63,372 nt of DNA, from positions 1 through 63,372 of the forward strand of contig CAKPKF010000009.1 of the NCBI GenBank assembly GCA_934167175.1, in the 5' to 3' direction. The position numbers and the translations under genes are program-made. The DNA is from an uncultured Clostridia bacterium. Its GTDB lineage: Bacteria > Bacillota > Clostridia > TANB77 > CAG-508. How positions within the stretch are numbered: the stretch's first letter is position 1; each line of letters starts with the position of its first letter. Shown piece by piece: positions 1 to 9,358 of this stretch. The notes under the pieces are model-generated. The model was given only the letters and a program-made list of their open reading frames with translations, was not told the DNA's origin and searched no databases.

Positions 1-2
1 TT

Positions 3-473
3 GATAAATATACTTGGGTTGATTATGGTTCATCATATTTACCAAGTGAATTAAATTGTGCATATTTATATCCTCAATTAGAAGAGGCAGAAATGATAAA
101 TAACGATAGATTAGCTTCTTGGAACTATTATAAAAAAGGATTAGAAAAATTAGAAGAAAAAGGGTATATAACATTGCAACATATCCCACAATATAATGAG
201 CATAATGCACATATGTTTTATATAAAAGCGAAAGATTTAAATGAAAGAACAAAACTAATAGCATATTTAAAATCAAAAGGAATTCAAGTTGTTTTTCATT
301 ATATTCCATTACATACTTCTCCAGCAGGATTAAAATTTGGAAAATTTTATGGAGAAGATAAATACACAACTAAAGAAAGTGAAAAAATTGTTAGATTACC
401 TATGTATTATGGATTAACAAGAAAAGAACAAGATGAAGTAATAAAAGCAATTAAAGAGTTCTATGAAGATTAG
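3..473 (+). CDS. wecE: WecE/RffA-type sugar aminotransferase, C-terminal part
   Basis: This is the C-terminal end of a DegT/DnrJ/EryC1/StrS-family PLP aminotransferase, most like dTDP-4-oxo-6-deoxyglucose transaminase. The reading frame is open to the window edge, so the N-terminus, including the PLP lysine, is outside. The first visible residues, DKYTWVDYGSSYLPSELNC, carry the signature of the WecE/RffA subfamily, and the later VVFHYIPLHTSPAG is also typical. The family makes 4-amino-4,6-dideoxy sugars for surface glycans. It is followed 27 nt later by an ATP-grasp ligase and two small transporters, apparently one operon. Internal ATG codons are not the start. Subfamily assignment is firm; the exact sugar is not. 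Confidence 0.9.
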   Translation, partial: DKYTWVDYGSSYLPSELNCAYLYPQLEEAEMINNDRLASWNYYKKGLEKLEEKGYITLQHIPQYNEHNAHMFYIKAKDLNERTKLIAYLKSKGIQVVFHYIPLHTSPAGLKFGKFYGEDKYTTKESEKIVRLPMYYGLTRKEQDEVIKAIKEFYED

Positions 474-500
474 TTGTAAATTTGAAAGGGAGAAGTTTTG

Positions 501-1619
501 ATGAAAAAAATTGTTATTATAGGTGCAAATAATTTTCAAATGCCACTTATAAAAAAAGCAAAGGAATTAGGATATGAAACTCATGTATTTGCATGGAAAG
601 AAGGGGCTGTTGGAGCAAAATTTGCAAATTCCTTTTATCCAATAAGCATAGTAGAGAAAGAGCAAATATTAGATGAATGCAAGAAAATAAAACCAAATGC
701 AGTTATTTCTGTGGCTTCTGATTTAGCAACGCTAACAGTAAATTATTTAGCAGATAAGCTAGGACTTATAGGAAATAGCTTAGAATGTACAGAGTTGTCT
801 ACTAATAAATATAAAATGAGACAGGCTTTTCAATCAAAAAAAGTATCTGTTCCTAAATTTATAAAAGTACAAAAAATTGATGAAGATGTACTACAAAAAA
901 TAAAAAATATGAATATGCCAATAATTGTAAAACCAACAGATAGATCTGGAAGTAGGTCAATTACTAAAATAGAAAAGTTAGATATCAACAAATTACAAAA
1001 AGCAGTTGAAGAAGCCATAAATGTGTCTTTTGAAAAAAAAGCAATCATAGAAGAATACATTGAAGGAGAAGAATTTAGCGCAGAAAGTATTTCTTATAAA
1101 GGTAACCATACACTACTTACAGTAACAAGAAAAGAAACAACAGGAGCACCACATTTTATAGAAACTGGACACATTCAACCAGCTGGCTTAGACAAAAAAA
1201 CAATGGAAAAAATAGAAAAAGAAGTTTTTTTAGGGTTAAATAGTTTGCAAATAGAAAACGGTGCTTCGCATGCAGAATTTAAAATTACTCCTAATGGGGA
1301 AATAAAAATTATAGAAATAGGTGCAAGAATGGGCGGAGATTGTATTGGTTCAGATTTAGTACAAATTTCTACAGGATACGATTTTTTAAAAATGGTGATT
1401 GATGTTGCTTTAGGAAATAAGCCAGATTTTACTAAAGTATCTAAAAAAAGAAAAGCCATTATTAAATTTATATTCTCAAAGGAAGATGTAGAAAAACTTG
1501 AAAAAATACAAAAAGAAAATCCAGATGATGTTTATTATGTGAGTCCAATAGAAGAAATAAATTCACATAAAATAATTGATAGTTCAACAAGATATGGATA
1601 TTATATTTTAGCAATATAA
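501..1619 (+). CDS. ATP-grasp domain carboxylate-amine ligase-like protein
   Basis: A 372-residue ATP-grasp enzyme. The N-terminus has a Rossmann-like pre-ATP-grasp segment (KKIVIIGANNFQMPLI). The middle holds the ATP-binding part (IIVKPTDRSGSRSI at about residues 136-150). The C-terminal part has the Mg-binding EIGARMGGDCIGSD segment. The family joins a carboxylate to an amine through an acyl-phosphate. Lying directly behind a WecE-type transaminase, it may acylate an amino sugar or build a small surface metabolite; this is inference. A GGGAG ribosome site sits 8 nt before ATG 501, which I prefer to an in-frame TTG at 498. The substrate cannot be read from the sequence. Confidence 0.85.
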   Translation: MKKIVIIGANNFQMPLIKKAKELGYETHVFAWKEGAVGAKFANSFYPISIVEKEQILDECKKIKPNAVISVASDLATLTVNYLADKLGLIGNSLECTELSTNKYKMRQAFQSKKVSVPKFIKVQKIDEDVLQKIKNMNMPIIVKPTDRSGSRSITKIEKLDINKLQKAVEEAINVSFEKKAIIEEYIEGEEFSAESISYKGNHTLLTVTRKETTGAPHFIETGHIQPAGLDKKTMEKIEKEVFLGLNSLQIENGASHAEFKITPNGEIKIIEIGARMGGDCIGSDLVQISTGYDFLKMVIDVALGNKPDFTKVSKKRKAIIKFIFSKEDVEKLEKIQKENPDDVYYVSPIEEINSHKIIDSSTRYGYYILAI

Positions 1620-1635
1620 TAAAAAGAGGTATTAC

Positions 1636-1998
1636 ATGGAAAATGAAATAAAAAAGAAGACAAAATTAAGAGATATTTTTATATTACAAATTGTTATTGC
1701 AATATATACATTATCAACAGTATTTGCTAAGTTTGCATCTAGTCAGGATTTTATGTCATTTAAATTTATGCTATATTATGGATTAGAAATGTTTATATTA
1801 GCTGTTTATGCAATTGTGTGGCAACAATTAATAAAAAAATTTGATATATCAGTTGCATATGCGAATAAAGCAATGGGCTTACTTTGGTCAATTGTATGGG
1901 CAATATTAATTTTTAGTGAAACAATAACAATAAAAAATGTAATAGGAGTAGTAATTGTAATTATAGGTACAATTATAGTAAATAGTGAAGATGAATAA
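1636..1998 (+). CDS. EamA/SMR-like small membrane transporter subunit (first of a pair)
   Basis: A 120-residue protein with four hydrophobic helices, in the small multidrug resistance/EamA half-transporter size class. It lies 16 nt behind the ATP-grasp gene and overlaps the next small membrane gene. Paired half-size SMR proteins next to surface-sugar genes resemble the ArnE/ArnF flippase arrangement, which moves undecaprenyl-phosphate-linked amino sugars across the membrane. A heteromeric lipid-sugar flippase is therefore plausible, but the pairing is the main evidence; there is no diagnostic substrate residue. An AAAGAGG site precedes the ATG. Confidence 0.7.
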   Translation: MENEIKKKTKLRDIFILQIVIAIYTLSTVFAKFASSQDFMSFKFMLYYGLEMFILAVYAIVWQQLIKKFDISVAYANKAMGLLWSIVWAILIFSETITIKNVIGVVIVIIGTIIVNSEDE

Positions 1999-2326
1999 AT
2001 ATGTATTTTTATTAATTTTAGCAGTTTTGGTAAGTTCAATATCGCAGATAATATTAAAAAAAAGTGCTTCTAAAACTTATAATTCAATATTAAAAGAATA
2101 TTTAAATATATATGTAATAACCGGATATGGTTTAATGGTACTTTCGACAATATTAGTTGTGCTTGGATTAAAAGGAGTACCATATAAAAATGAACCAATT
2201 ATAGAATCTTTGGGATATGTTTTTGTTATGATTTTAAGTAACAAAATTCTTGGAGAAAAAATTACTAAGAAAAAAGTTATTGGAAATGGACTGATTTTAT
2301 TAGGAATTTTAGTCTATTACATATAA
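1991..2326 (+). CDS. EamA/SMR-like small membrane transporter subunit (second of a pair)
   Basis: About 111 residues with four predicted membrane segments and a conserved-looking inner motif, EPIIESLGYVFVMILSNKILGEKIT, of the EamA type. It overlaps the preceding subunit by a few bases, which implies translational coupling and a heterodimer. ATG 1991 is preferred over GTG 1985, but both lie inside the upstream gene and no separate strong ribosome site is visible. It is the last gene of the sugar operon; a strong terminator follows. ArnF-like flippase subunit is the best guess; a drug or polyamine exporter is the alternative. Confidence 0.65.
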   Translation: MNKYVFLLILAVLVSSISQIILKKSASKTYNSILKEYLNIYVITGYGLMVLSTILVVLGLKGVPYKNEPIIESLGYVFVMILSNKILGEKITKKKVIGNGLILLGILVYYI

Positions 2327-2356
2327 ATTAAAAAAAGGTTTAACATAAATGAAGCA

Positions 2357-2405
2357 AATCCTAATTATTAGACAAAAAATTTTAATAATTAGGATTAATT
2401 TTTTT
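2357..2405 (+). terminator. Rho-independent terminator of the sugar operon
   Basis: Arms AATCCTAATTATTA (2357-2370) and TAATAATTAGGATT (2383-2396) are perfect complements and are followed by a run of T. It closes the sugar operon and faces the convergent spoIVA gene. Confidence 0.85.
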
Positions 2406-2441
2406 ATATATTTGTGATTGAAAACTAATCATGTATATAAT

Positions 2442-3920
2442 TTATAGAATTATACAAATTAAACCACCACTTCCTTCATTCACAATTCTTTCTAGTGTTT
2501 CTTGGAGTTTGCATTGAGCATCTTCTGGCATTCGACAAAGTTTGTTTTGTAATCCTTCATTTACAAGTTCATGTAAACTTTTACCAAATATGTTTGATTC
2601 CCAAATTTTTTGAGGGTCATTTTCAAATTCTGAAAGCAAATAATTTACTAATTCTTCGGATTGTTTTTCAGAGCCAACTATAGGAGATACTTCAGTTTCT
2701 ATATCAGCACGAATCATGTGTATAGAAGGTGCTTTGGCTTTTAATTTAACTCCAAATCTGGAACCTTGTTTTACCATTTCTGGTTCATCTAGAATTAATT
2801 CCTCCATTGAAGGAGTGACAATTCCATATCCCTTAGCTTTGACCTCCTCTAAGGCATAAGAAATCTTATTATATTCACGTTTAGTAGTTGCTAAATCTGT
2901 TATAATGGTAAATAAATCACCTTCATTGGAGATATTAACTCCAGATATTTCGGTAAGAATTTTATAAAAAAGATCATCTTTTAATTCTATATGAATATTT
3001 ACTTTTCCAGTTCCTAATTGAATTTCATCTACACTGCTTCGAGTAATAATCTCAGTATTCTGTATTTGTGTTACACTCGAATCAATATGTTTTAATAAAC
3101 TTACATTTTTAAAAGCATTTTTAACTTCAGAGTAGAGTTCTTTTTTTAGCCAATGAGAATCAGATAATGAATCAACCCATCTTGGAAAACATATATTTAT
3201 GCTTTCAATAGGAAATTCATATAAAATTTTACTAAACATAGTTGTTATATCATTTATAGTTAAATTAGAACAATCAGTAGGAATAACAGCAGTATCATAT
3301 TTGTTTTCTAATTTTTTCGACAATTCTTTTACATATTCAGAATTTGGCGAATCACTGTTTAACACAATGACAAAAGGCTTATTAAGTTCTTTTAATTCAT
3401 TTACAACTCTCTCTTCAGCAGATATGTAATCTTGCCTTGGGATATCTGTTATACTACCATCTGTGGTTATTAGAAAACCTATTGTTGAATGTTCTTGAAT
3501 TACTTTTTTAGTTCCAATTTCAGCAGCATTTTCAAAAGGTATTTCATCTTCAAACCATGGAGTTTTAACCATTCTAGGCATATCATCTTCTAAATATCCA
3601 ATCGCATTGTTTACTAAATATCCTACACAATCGACCAAACGAGTTTTAAGTTTTAAATTATCACCAATTGTTATTTCTATAGCTTCATTAGGCACAAATT
3701 TGGGTTCAGTAGTCATAATAGTTCTACCACCAGCACTTTGAGGTAGTTCATCTCTAGCCCTTTCTTTTTTATATTCGTTTTCTATATTAGGTATAACAAG
3801 TAAATCCATAAATCTTTTTATAAAAGTAGATTTACCAGTTCTAACAGGACCAACAACTCCAACATATATATCACCATCAGTACGTGTTGCTATATCTTGA
3901 TATAATCCTAAATTTTCCAT
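2442..3920 (-). CDS. spoIVA: Stage IV sporulation protein A (spore coat morphogenetic ATPase)
   Basis: Full-length SpoIVA at 492 residues, the family's normal length. The N-terminus has the TRAFAC-like P-loop GPVRTGKST (about residues 24-32) and the characteristic DELPQSAGGRTIMTTEP switch region; the C-terminus ends in the hydrophobic GGLICIIL tail. In the mother cell it hydrolyses ATP to polymerise around the forespore as the base layer of the coat. The start is fixed by an AGAGGGGG ribosome site at 3929-3937. It is monocistronic and convergent with the sugar operon. In Bacillus it is a sigma-E gene; I did not assign its promoter. It shows that this organism sporulates. Confidence 0.97.
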   Translation of the reverse strand: MENLGLYQDIATRTDGDIYVGVVGPVRTGKSTFIKRFMDLLVIPNIENEYKKERARDELPQSAGGRTIMTTEPKFVPNEAIEITIGDNLKLKTRLVDCVGYLVNNAIGYLEDDMPRMVKTPWFEDEIPFENAAEIGTKKVIQEHSTIGFLITTDGSITDIPRQDYISAEERVVNELKELNKPFVIVLNSDSPNSEYVKELSKKLENKYDTAVIPTDCSNLTINDITTMFSKILYEFPIESINICFPRWVDSLSDSHWLKKELYSEVKNAFKNVSLLKHIDSSVTQIQNTEIITRSSVDEIQLGTGKVNIHIELKDDLFYKILTEISGVNISNEGDLFTIITDLATTKREYNKISYALEEVKAKGYGIVTPSMEELILDEPEMVKQGSRFGVKLKAKAPSIHMIRADIETEVSPIVGSEKQSEELVNYLLSEFENDPQKIWESNIFGKSLHELVNEGLQNKLCRMPEDAQCKLQETLERIVNEGSGGLICIIL

Positions 3921-4172
3921 TAAAATTAACCCCCTCTAAAATGTTTGTACAAATAACTTTAATTAATGTATATTAGGAAAATAAACTAATATTCCAATTA
4001 ATTTAAAAAATATGCAATATTACCTTTCTTTATTTTAAAAAAAATGATAATATAATTACGCAATACATATGAGAAAGGTGTAAGGGTTGAAAGATAAATG
4101 TAATTTATTATATTTTAAACTAAATTTTTTTTAGTTTGAGTTTATACCGTATGAAAGGAATGTAGAAAGACA

Positions 4173-4976
4173 ATGGAAAAAATAAATTATAGAAGAGTAA
4201 TACTATTAGTAGTAATAATAATAACTATTATTATTGGGTTGAAATATTTTAAGCAAAATAAAAAAGTAGAATACAGAGGAGAAGAACAGTTTTATTATAA
4301 AGATAGAGTGTATACAGAACTTACAAAAGAAGATTTTGAATACTTAACTAATAATAAACAAGTAAGTAGATTGGATTTAGGAAAAGAATTGTTTAAGTTA
4401 GAGTATAATGAATTAGAAGTGAAAAACAACACAACATATTGTGAAGAAATAGGAGAATGTGAAGTATATGAATATAATAGAATTGATTCTGAAGCTTTAT
4501 TGGTTGTAAAAGGAAAAGAAGGGTACAAATTATTTGCTTTTTCAAATTTTATAAATGAAACTCAAGAAGAATTATTTGATGCTACAAAAACTATAGAATT
4601 GTACAATATGAAAGCAGAAAATATATCAAGCATAGAGATTTTAGAGGAAAAAAGTAATGATATTACGCTAATGAAAACAGTAACAGATGAAAATTTGATA
4701 AAAAAATTCTATGAAAAATATAAAGAACTTAAAGATGTTGGCAATGTTGTGTATAATGATGATCTGAATGAAGATATAGTAGATTTTTCAGATATAGAAA
4801 ATGTATATTCTGAAAGACTAAAAAACGCTAAAATAATAAAAATAAATATGAGAAATAAATTATATGTAGAATTAAATTATTATCCAGAGATATCATATAT
4901 GATAGACAATAATTCATATTATAAAATAGATGAGGAATTACTTCCAATAATACAAGAGATTATAAGTGAACAATAA
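4173..4976 (+). CDS. Membrane-anchored protein of unknown function
   Basis: A 267-residue protein I do not recognise. Residues 8-24 form one hydrophobic helix (VILLVVIIITIIIGLKYF) with positive residues before it, so the rest is probably outside the membrane. The body is acidic and lysine-rich, with two cysteines in a TYCEEIGECEVYEY segment (about residues 88-101), but no recognised domain. It stands alone between divergent spoIVA and glmU, with a GAAAGGAATG site before the ATG. A lipoprotein is unlikely, because there is no lipobox cysteine after the helix. Confidence 0.7.
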   Translation: MEKINYRRVILLVVIIITIIIGLKYFKQNKKVEYRGEEQFYYKDRVYTELTKEDFEYLTNNKQVSRLDLGKELFKLEYNELEVKNNTTYCEEIGECEVYEYNRIDSEALLVVKGKEGYKLFAFSNFINETQEELFDATKTIELYNMKAENISSIEILEEKSNDITLMKTVTDENLIKKFYEKYKELKDVGNVVYNDDLNEDIVDFSDIENVYSERLKNAKIIKINMRNKLYVELNYYPEISYMIDNNSYYKIDEELLPIIQEIISEQ

Positions 4977-4983
4977 AAAGTTA

Positions 4984-5011
4984 TTGATTGAATTATTATA
5001 TAATATATGAT
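4984..5011 (+). promoter_or_regulatory. Candidate sigma-A promoter for glmU
   Basis: TTGATT (4984-4989), a 16-nt spacer and TATGAT (5006-5011). The start codon lies about 55 nt downstream. The flanking AT-richness makes chance matches possible. Confidence 0.4.
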
Positions 5012-5066
5012 AGAATGGCAAAAAATAACTAAATAAAACATACAATAAAAAGAAAGGGTGATTTTA

Positions 5067-6326
5067 ATGCAAGATATTATAGCTATAGTTATGGGGGCAG
5101 GAAAAGGCAAAAGAATGAAATCAAACAAATCAAAATTAGTACATAAGATATATGGAAAAGAATTAATTAAAAGAGCTGTAGAAACAGCTAAAAAAGCAGA
5201 CATAAAAGAAATTATAACTGTTGTAGGATACAAAAAAGAGCAAGTACAAGAAGTTTTAAAAGATGAAGTAAAATATGCAGTACAAGAAGAAATGTTAGGT
5301 ACTGGGCATGCAGTAATGCAAGCTACTAGTTATTTAGAAAATAAAAAAGGAAAAGTATTAGTGTTAAATGGTGATGTTCCACTTTTAAGACCAGAAACTT
5401 TAAATAAAATAATAGAAAAATCAATAGAAAATAAAGAATATGCTACACTACTTACAGCTGTGTATGATAATCCAAAGGGATATGGAAGAATAGTTCGTGA
5501 TGAAGGTGGAAATATAGAAGCAATTATAGAAGAAAAAGATGCAACAGAAGAACAAAAAGAAATAAAAGAAATAAACGCAGGTGTATATTGTTTTGATATT
5601 GAAGAATTATTAAAAGCATTAAAAGAAATCACGCCAAATAATGCACAAGGAGAATATTATTTAACAGATGTTATAAAAATAATGAACGATAAAGGATTAA
5701 AAACAGGAGCAGTAATAGTAGAAGATAATACAGAAATTCTTGGTGTTAATGATAGAATACAATTAGAAATGTTAACAAGAGTCTTAAAATTAAGAATAAA
5801 CTACGAACATATGCAAAATGGTGTAACAATAGAAGATACTGCAACAACATACATATACGATGATGTAAAAATAGGAAAAGATACAGTAATACATCCAAAT
5901 ACAACAATCAAATCAGGAGTAACAATAGGTGAAAATTGTGAAATAGGACCAAATGCATATATTAGAGAAGGATGTAATTTAGCAGATAAAGTAAAAATAG
6001 GAAGCTTTGTTGAGGTAAAAAAAGCAGTTGTAGGGGAAGGTTCTAAAATACCACATTTATCATATATGGGAGATTGCGAAATTGGTGAAAAATGCAATGT
6101 AGGTTGTGGAACTATAACATGTAACTATGATGGATTTAATAAAAGTAAAACAATAATAGGAGATCATTCTTTTATAGGTTCTAATACAAATTTAGTAGCA
6201 CCTGTAGAATTAGGAGACAATACATTTGTAGCTGCAGGTTCAACAATAACAGAAGATGTACCAAGAGATAGTTTGGCAATAGCAAGAGAAAGGCAAACTA
6301 ATAAAGAAGGATGGAATAAAAAATAA
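5067..6326 (+). CDS. glmU: Bifunctional GlmU: GlcN-1-P acetyltransferase / GlcNAc-1-P uridyltransferase
   Basis: GlmU makes UDP-GlcNAc for peptidoglycan and other envelope polymers. The N-terminal pyrophosphorylase domain shows the GxGxGKRMKS nucleotide loop (MGAGKGKRMKSN), followed by GTGHAVMQA and NGDVPLL. The C-terminal half is a left-handed beta helix of hexapeptide repeats with the acetyltransferase segment GDCEIGEKCNVGCGTITCNYDG. At about 419 residues it is shorter at the C-terminus than the usual 450-460. ATG 5067, 8 nt after AAAGGG, is preferred over an in-frame GTG at 5058 that lies inside the ribosome site. It is followed by a bidirectional terminator. Confidence 0.95.
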   Translation: MQDIIAIVMGAGKGKRMKSNKSKLVHKIYGKELIKRAVETAKKADIKEIITVVGYKKEQVQEVLKDEVKYAVQEEMLGTGHAVMQATSYLENKKGKVLVLNGDVPLLRPETLNKIIEKSIENKEYATLLTAVYDNPKGYGRIVRDEGGNIEAIIEEKDATEEQKEIKEINAGVYCFDIEELLKALKEITPNNAQGEYYLTDVIKIMNDKGLKTGAVIVEDNTEILGVNDRIQLEMLTRVLKLRINYEHMQNGVTIEDTATTYIYDDVKIGKDTVIHPNTTIKSGVTIGENCEIGPNAYIREGCNLADKVKIGSFVEVKKAVVGEGSKIPHLSYMGDCEIGEKCNVGCGTITCNYDGFNKSKTIIGDHSFIGSNTNLVAPVELGDNTFVAAGSTITEDVPRDSLAIARERQTNKEGWNKK

Positions 6327-6337
6327 AATAACCAAAA

Positions 6338-6375
6338 ATAAAAACGATATATTTTAATATATCGTTTTTATTTTT
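6338..6375. terminator. Bidirectional terminator between glmU and the convergent holin-like gene
   Basis: An A-rich arm, AAAAACGATATAT, and its complement ATATATCGTTTTT flank a short loop, with T runs on the plus strand and matching A runs for the minus strand. It can serve both convergent genes. Confidence 0.8.
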
Positions 6376-6385
6376 TCTTGCATTA

Positions 6386-6763
6386 CTACATTTTCTGTTC
6401 GCCTGGTATGAAATATGCTATTACACCATATATTAAAGCACCAATGATTGCTGCCATCCATGATATTGTATATCCTGCAACGAAAAATTGAGTTAAATAT
6501 AATATAATTGCAGCCAATGCAAAACCAACAAAGCCTTTACCAAAAGCACTTGCTTCAAGTCCTGTAAATTTTACTATTAAATAATCCATAGCAGTAAGGA
6601 CAATTGCGGCTAATGCTAGGGACCAAATGTTGTTTATACTAAAGCCTGGAGTAAAGAAAGCTGTTATTGCAAGTATAATGGCTGCCGCAATAAGTCTTCC
6701 TACAATTTGTCCAAATGTTCCCATTGTACTTTGACTACGAGCATTACTTTGATTATCAGACAT
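6386..6763 (-). CDS. Four-helix membrane protein, phage-holin superfamily IV-like
   Basis: A 125-residue protein with four hydrophobic segments and short loops after a polar, Ser/Gln-rich N-terminus. Sequence character (FFTPGFSINNIWSLALAA, MDYLIVKFTG) matches proteins commonly annotated as phage holin family or YvlD-like in Firmicutes. No phage genes are nearby, so a lytic holin role is unlikely; a chromosomal membrane protein of unknown function is more probable. A good AGGAGG ribosome site lies just before the ATG on the minus strand. Family call moderate, function unknown. Confidence 0.6.
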   Translation of the reverse strand: MSDNQSNARSQSTMGTFGQIVGRLIAAAIILAITAFFTPGFSINNIWSLALAAIVLTAMDYLIVKFTGLEASAFGKGFVGFALAAIILYLTQFFVAGYTISWMAAIIGALIYGVIAYFIPGEQKM

Positions 6764-6990
6764 TTTAAAACCTCCTATATATTTGATTTTGTATTTTTAT
6801 AAAATACAATAGCCTCTTTAAGAATCTAAAATAAAAACTTAATAGGCAGGTACAAAATCTATTAGATTAATTTATATTTTGTACTATGGTTTTATATAAT
6901 TATTATTATCAAAAATTAAAAATATATTCTAAAAAATAAGTATATTTAAATAAAAAGTAGTAAAAAATAATATACAAAAGGAGGGAAAAA

Positions 6991-7668
6991 ATGCTTATAA
7001 CATTTTTTAGAACAATAGTATTATACATACTAGTATTGATAGTAATGAGGTTAATGGGAAAAAGGGAAATAGGTCAATTGCAACCATTTGAATTAGCAAT
7101 ATCAATAATGATAGCAGATTTAGCAACAATTCCAATGGCAGAAATAGGTATTCCGATAACAAACGGAATAATACCCATATTAGGATTGCTTGTTATGCAT
7201 TTGATTATTTCAATAATAAATATGAAAAGTATAAAAGCAAGAGAAATAATATGTGGAAAACCAAGAATACTTATATATAGAGGAAAAATAGATGAGAAAG
7301 CCTTAAAAAAGGAAAGATTTACTGTAAATGAATTAGAAGAAAGATTAAGAGGAAACAATATTATGAACTTAGGTGATGTGGAATATGCAATATTAGAAAC
7401 AAGTGGACAAGTAACAGTAATACAAAAACCAAATAAAAGAACAACAATACCAGAAGATTTTAATATAATGCCAGAATATGAAGGAATACCATATGATTTG
7501 GTTGTGGATGGGAAAGTTATGAATAAAAATTTAGCAAAAATAGGAAAAGATTATATGTGGTTAAAAAAGCAGGTTAATAAATTTAATATTCAACCTGAAG
7601 ATGCGTTAGTAGTAACATTAGATGGAAAGGGGCAATTCTTTTGTCAAAAAAAAGACAAAGAGGATTAA
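6991..7668 (+). CDS. DUF421 / YetF-family membrane protein
   Basis: A 225-residue YetF-like protein. The N-terminal third has three membrane helices with the family's RLMGKREIGQLQPFELAISIMIADLA signature region. The rest is a soluble YetF C-terminal domain (VEYAILETSGQVTVIQK, then a duplicated-looking LVVDGKVMNKNL). Members are common in spore-formers and several relate to spore germination or envelope functions, but the biochemical role is not established. The AAAAGGAGGG ribosome site is strong. The DUF4363 gene follows 70 nt later, a pairing often seen in Clostridia. Confidence 0.88.
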   Translation: MLITFFRTIVLYILVLIVMRLMGKREIGQLQPFELAISIMIADLATIPMAEIGIPITNGIIPILGLLVMHLIISIINMKSIKAREIICGKPRILIYRGKIDEKALKKERFTVNELEERLRGNNIMNLGDVEYAILETSGQVTVIQKPNKRTTIPEDFNIMPEYEGIPYDLVVDGKVMNKNLAKIGKDYMWLKKQVNKFNIQPEDALVVTLDGKGQFFCQKKDKED

Positions 7669-7737
7669 TGCGAAAATAAAATATTTTAATAGTTTCAATT
7701 TGAGTTGAAATATGGCAAAGAAAGGGTTGGGTAAAAT

Positions 7738-8127
7738 ATGAAAAAAGAATTAATAATTTGTGTAGTAATAATAGTGTTTATAGTTATTATGGATATAATA
7801 ACGCAAAAATATACAATTGATAGTGTGGAAACAATTTCTAATAATTTAAATGAATTAAAAAACGAAATAAAAGAAAATAATAATGAAATATCAAGTGTAG
7901 GGACAAATGTGGATAATTTATTTTCAAAATGGGAATATATGCATGATAAATTAGCATATTATATAGAGCATGATGAATTAGAAAAAGTAGATGTTTATCT
8001 AGTTGGACTAAAAAGTTATATACAAAATAATGAAGAATCAGAAGCAATAGAAGAACTAGATAAATGTACTTTTATCTTGAAACACATAAAAGATAAGCAA
8101 GCATTCAATGTACAAAATATCTTTTAA
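7738..8127 (+). CDS. DUF4363 family protein
   Basis: A 129-residue protein with an N-terminal membrane helix (about residues 4-22) and a helical, probably external, coiled region with a central WEYMHDKLAYYIEHDELEKV motif typical of DUF4363. Such genes are usually found beside DUF421 genes in Clostridia, as here, which implies a joint function that is not yet known. It ends in a terminator. No enzymatic residues are visible. Confidence 0.75.
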   Translation: MKKELIICVVIIVFIVIMDIITQKYTIDSVETISNNLNELKNEIKENNNEISSVGTNVDNLFSKWEYMHDKLAYYIEHDELEKVDVYLVGLKSYIQNNEESEAIEELDKCTFILKHIKDKQAFNVQNIF

Positions 8128-8141
8128 AAATAGTAAAAAAA

Positions 8142-8177
8142 GAATGAACTCTAAATGGTACAGAGTTCATTTTTTAG
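8142..8177 (+). terminator. Rho-independent terminator after the DUF421-DUF4363 pair
   Basis: GAATGAACTCT (8142-8152) and AGAGTTCATT (8162-8171) form the stem; a T run follows. Confidence 0.8.
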
Positions 8178-8230
8178 TTTCCAAATATATAAATACAAAA
8201 TGTTCAAATTTTGTTTAGTATAGTAAAATT

Positions 8231-9181
8231 TTAATTTTTTAATAATGATTCATTTTTTTCAACAGTAGGAGTTATTTCATATTTTACATCAAAAAAAGGA
8301 AATTCTTCAAGAACATTATCATCTAGGCAAGCTAGATATATATCTAATTCATCTAAAGAATTACATGCAGTAATAATTGCTGGATGTAAATTGAAATTAG
8401 CAAATAACTCTAAACCTAATGATAATGCTTTAAATGTAGATGATTTTTCTTTTTTTACAACTAATTTATAAGCCTCTTTAAATCTAGATAATGCTGAAAA
8501 TTTATAATATTTTATAGGTTTTGTATATTCTTTCTCTATTACATCTTCCATAGAAGAATATTTTTCTTTATTATTAAATAATATTTTTTGTAATTTTTCT
8601 ATTGTGTATGGAAAAATTACTTTTCCTTGAATATCTGAAATAACTAAAGTATTTTCGATAAAAGCTGAGTCTAATTCATCACTAGAAATAGTTTGAGTGT
8701 ACTGCAATAAAGCTTGATCATGTTCAGACTTTGTTATTTCATTTGCTTCTTTTAAAAGTTCAGATAAATCTACTAAAGAAATCTCAAGAATAAAATTTTC
8801 TATAGTAGTTGTGTTTTTATGAATAGAATTAATAGATTTAGTAAATAGTTTATTATAACTTTGAGTTTTAGTTTCTATTTTTGATGTAGAAGCATCTTTT
8901 TCTATTAAAGCGTTTATCTCATTTAGTTTTTTTAGTAAATTTTCAATAGATACAATGTTATTGTTAGATTTGTTAAGTGCTGATGTGGATTCATTCATAT
9001 AATGATAAATCTTTTTATCAGGATCAAAATCTAACTCAACTCTAATTTTTCCAATAAAATTTTTTATAAATGTTAATATTTGAACATTTAAATTCTTTTG
9101 AATGCTTAGAGTTGCTTGTAAGGATTTTTCTTCTATTTCTATTAATTTTTGAATATTTTCTTTATCATTGAAATTTATCAT
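8231..9181 (-). CDS. Helical cytoplasmic protein of unknown function
   Basis: A 316-residue protein without signal peptide or membrane segment. The first 130 residues look like long amphipathic helices (heptad-like Leu/Ile spacing, Lys/Glu-rich), so coiled coil is likely. The second half, after LDSAFIENTLVISDIQGKVIFPY, looks globular. I recognise no family. It is transcribed away from the TasA/SipW island that begins 180 nt to the right and could be a divergent partner, but only proximity suggests this. The ATG has a GGAGGGT site upstream on its strand. Confidence 0.65.
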   Translation of the reverse strand: MINFNDKENIQKLIEIEEKSLQATLSIQKNLNVQILTFIKNFIGKIRVELDFDPDKKIYHYMNESTSALNKSNNNIVSIENLLKKLNEINALIEKDASTSKIETKTQSYNKLFTKSINSIHKNTTTIENFILEISLVDLSELLKEANEITKSEHDQALLQYTQTISSDELDSAFIENTLVISDIQGKVIFPYTIEKLQKILFNNKEKYSSMEDVIEKEYTKPIKYYKFSALSRFKEAYKLVVKKEKSSTFKALSLGLELFANFNLHPAIITACNSLDELDIYLACLDDNVLEEFPFFDVKYEITPTVEKNESLLKN

Positions 9182-9275
9182 TTGTACCCTCCGAACTTAA
9201 TATATTTCATTATAGCATTATAAATAATAAAAGTAAATGGAATTTTTTAGTTTTAGAAAAAAGGTATAAAAAAAG

Positions 9276-9304
9276 TTGAAAAAACTATAACGTTATGATA
9301 TATT
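9276..9304 (+). promoter_or_regulatory. Sigma-A promoter for the first TasA/SipW module
   Basis: TTGAAA (9276-9281), a spacer of exactly 17 nt and TATATT (9299-9304). It lies about 55 nt upstream of the first gene of the module, with a GGGAGGAAAG ribosome site in between. Confidence 0.6.
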
Positions 9305-9358
9305 GAAAAAAATAATGCAGTTTAAAAAATGTATTAAATTTAGGGAGGAAAGCAGAAG

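Noticed and set aside
5058..5066. GTG 5058 as the glmU start
   Set aside because: It overlaps the ribosome site, and the conserved N-terminus begins at ATG 5067.
6386..6763. Evidence of a prophage from the holin-like protein
   Set aside because: No phage structural, lysis or integrase genes are nearby; this family is common as a chromosomal membrane protein.
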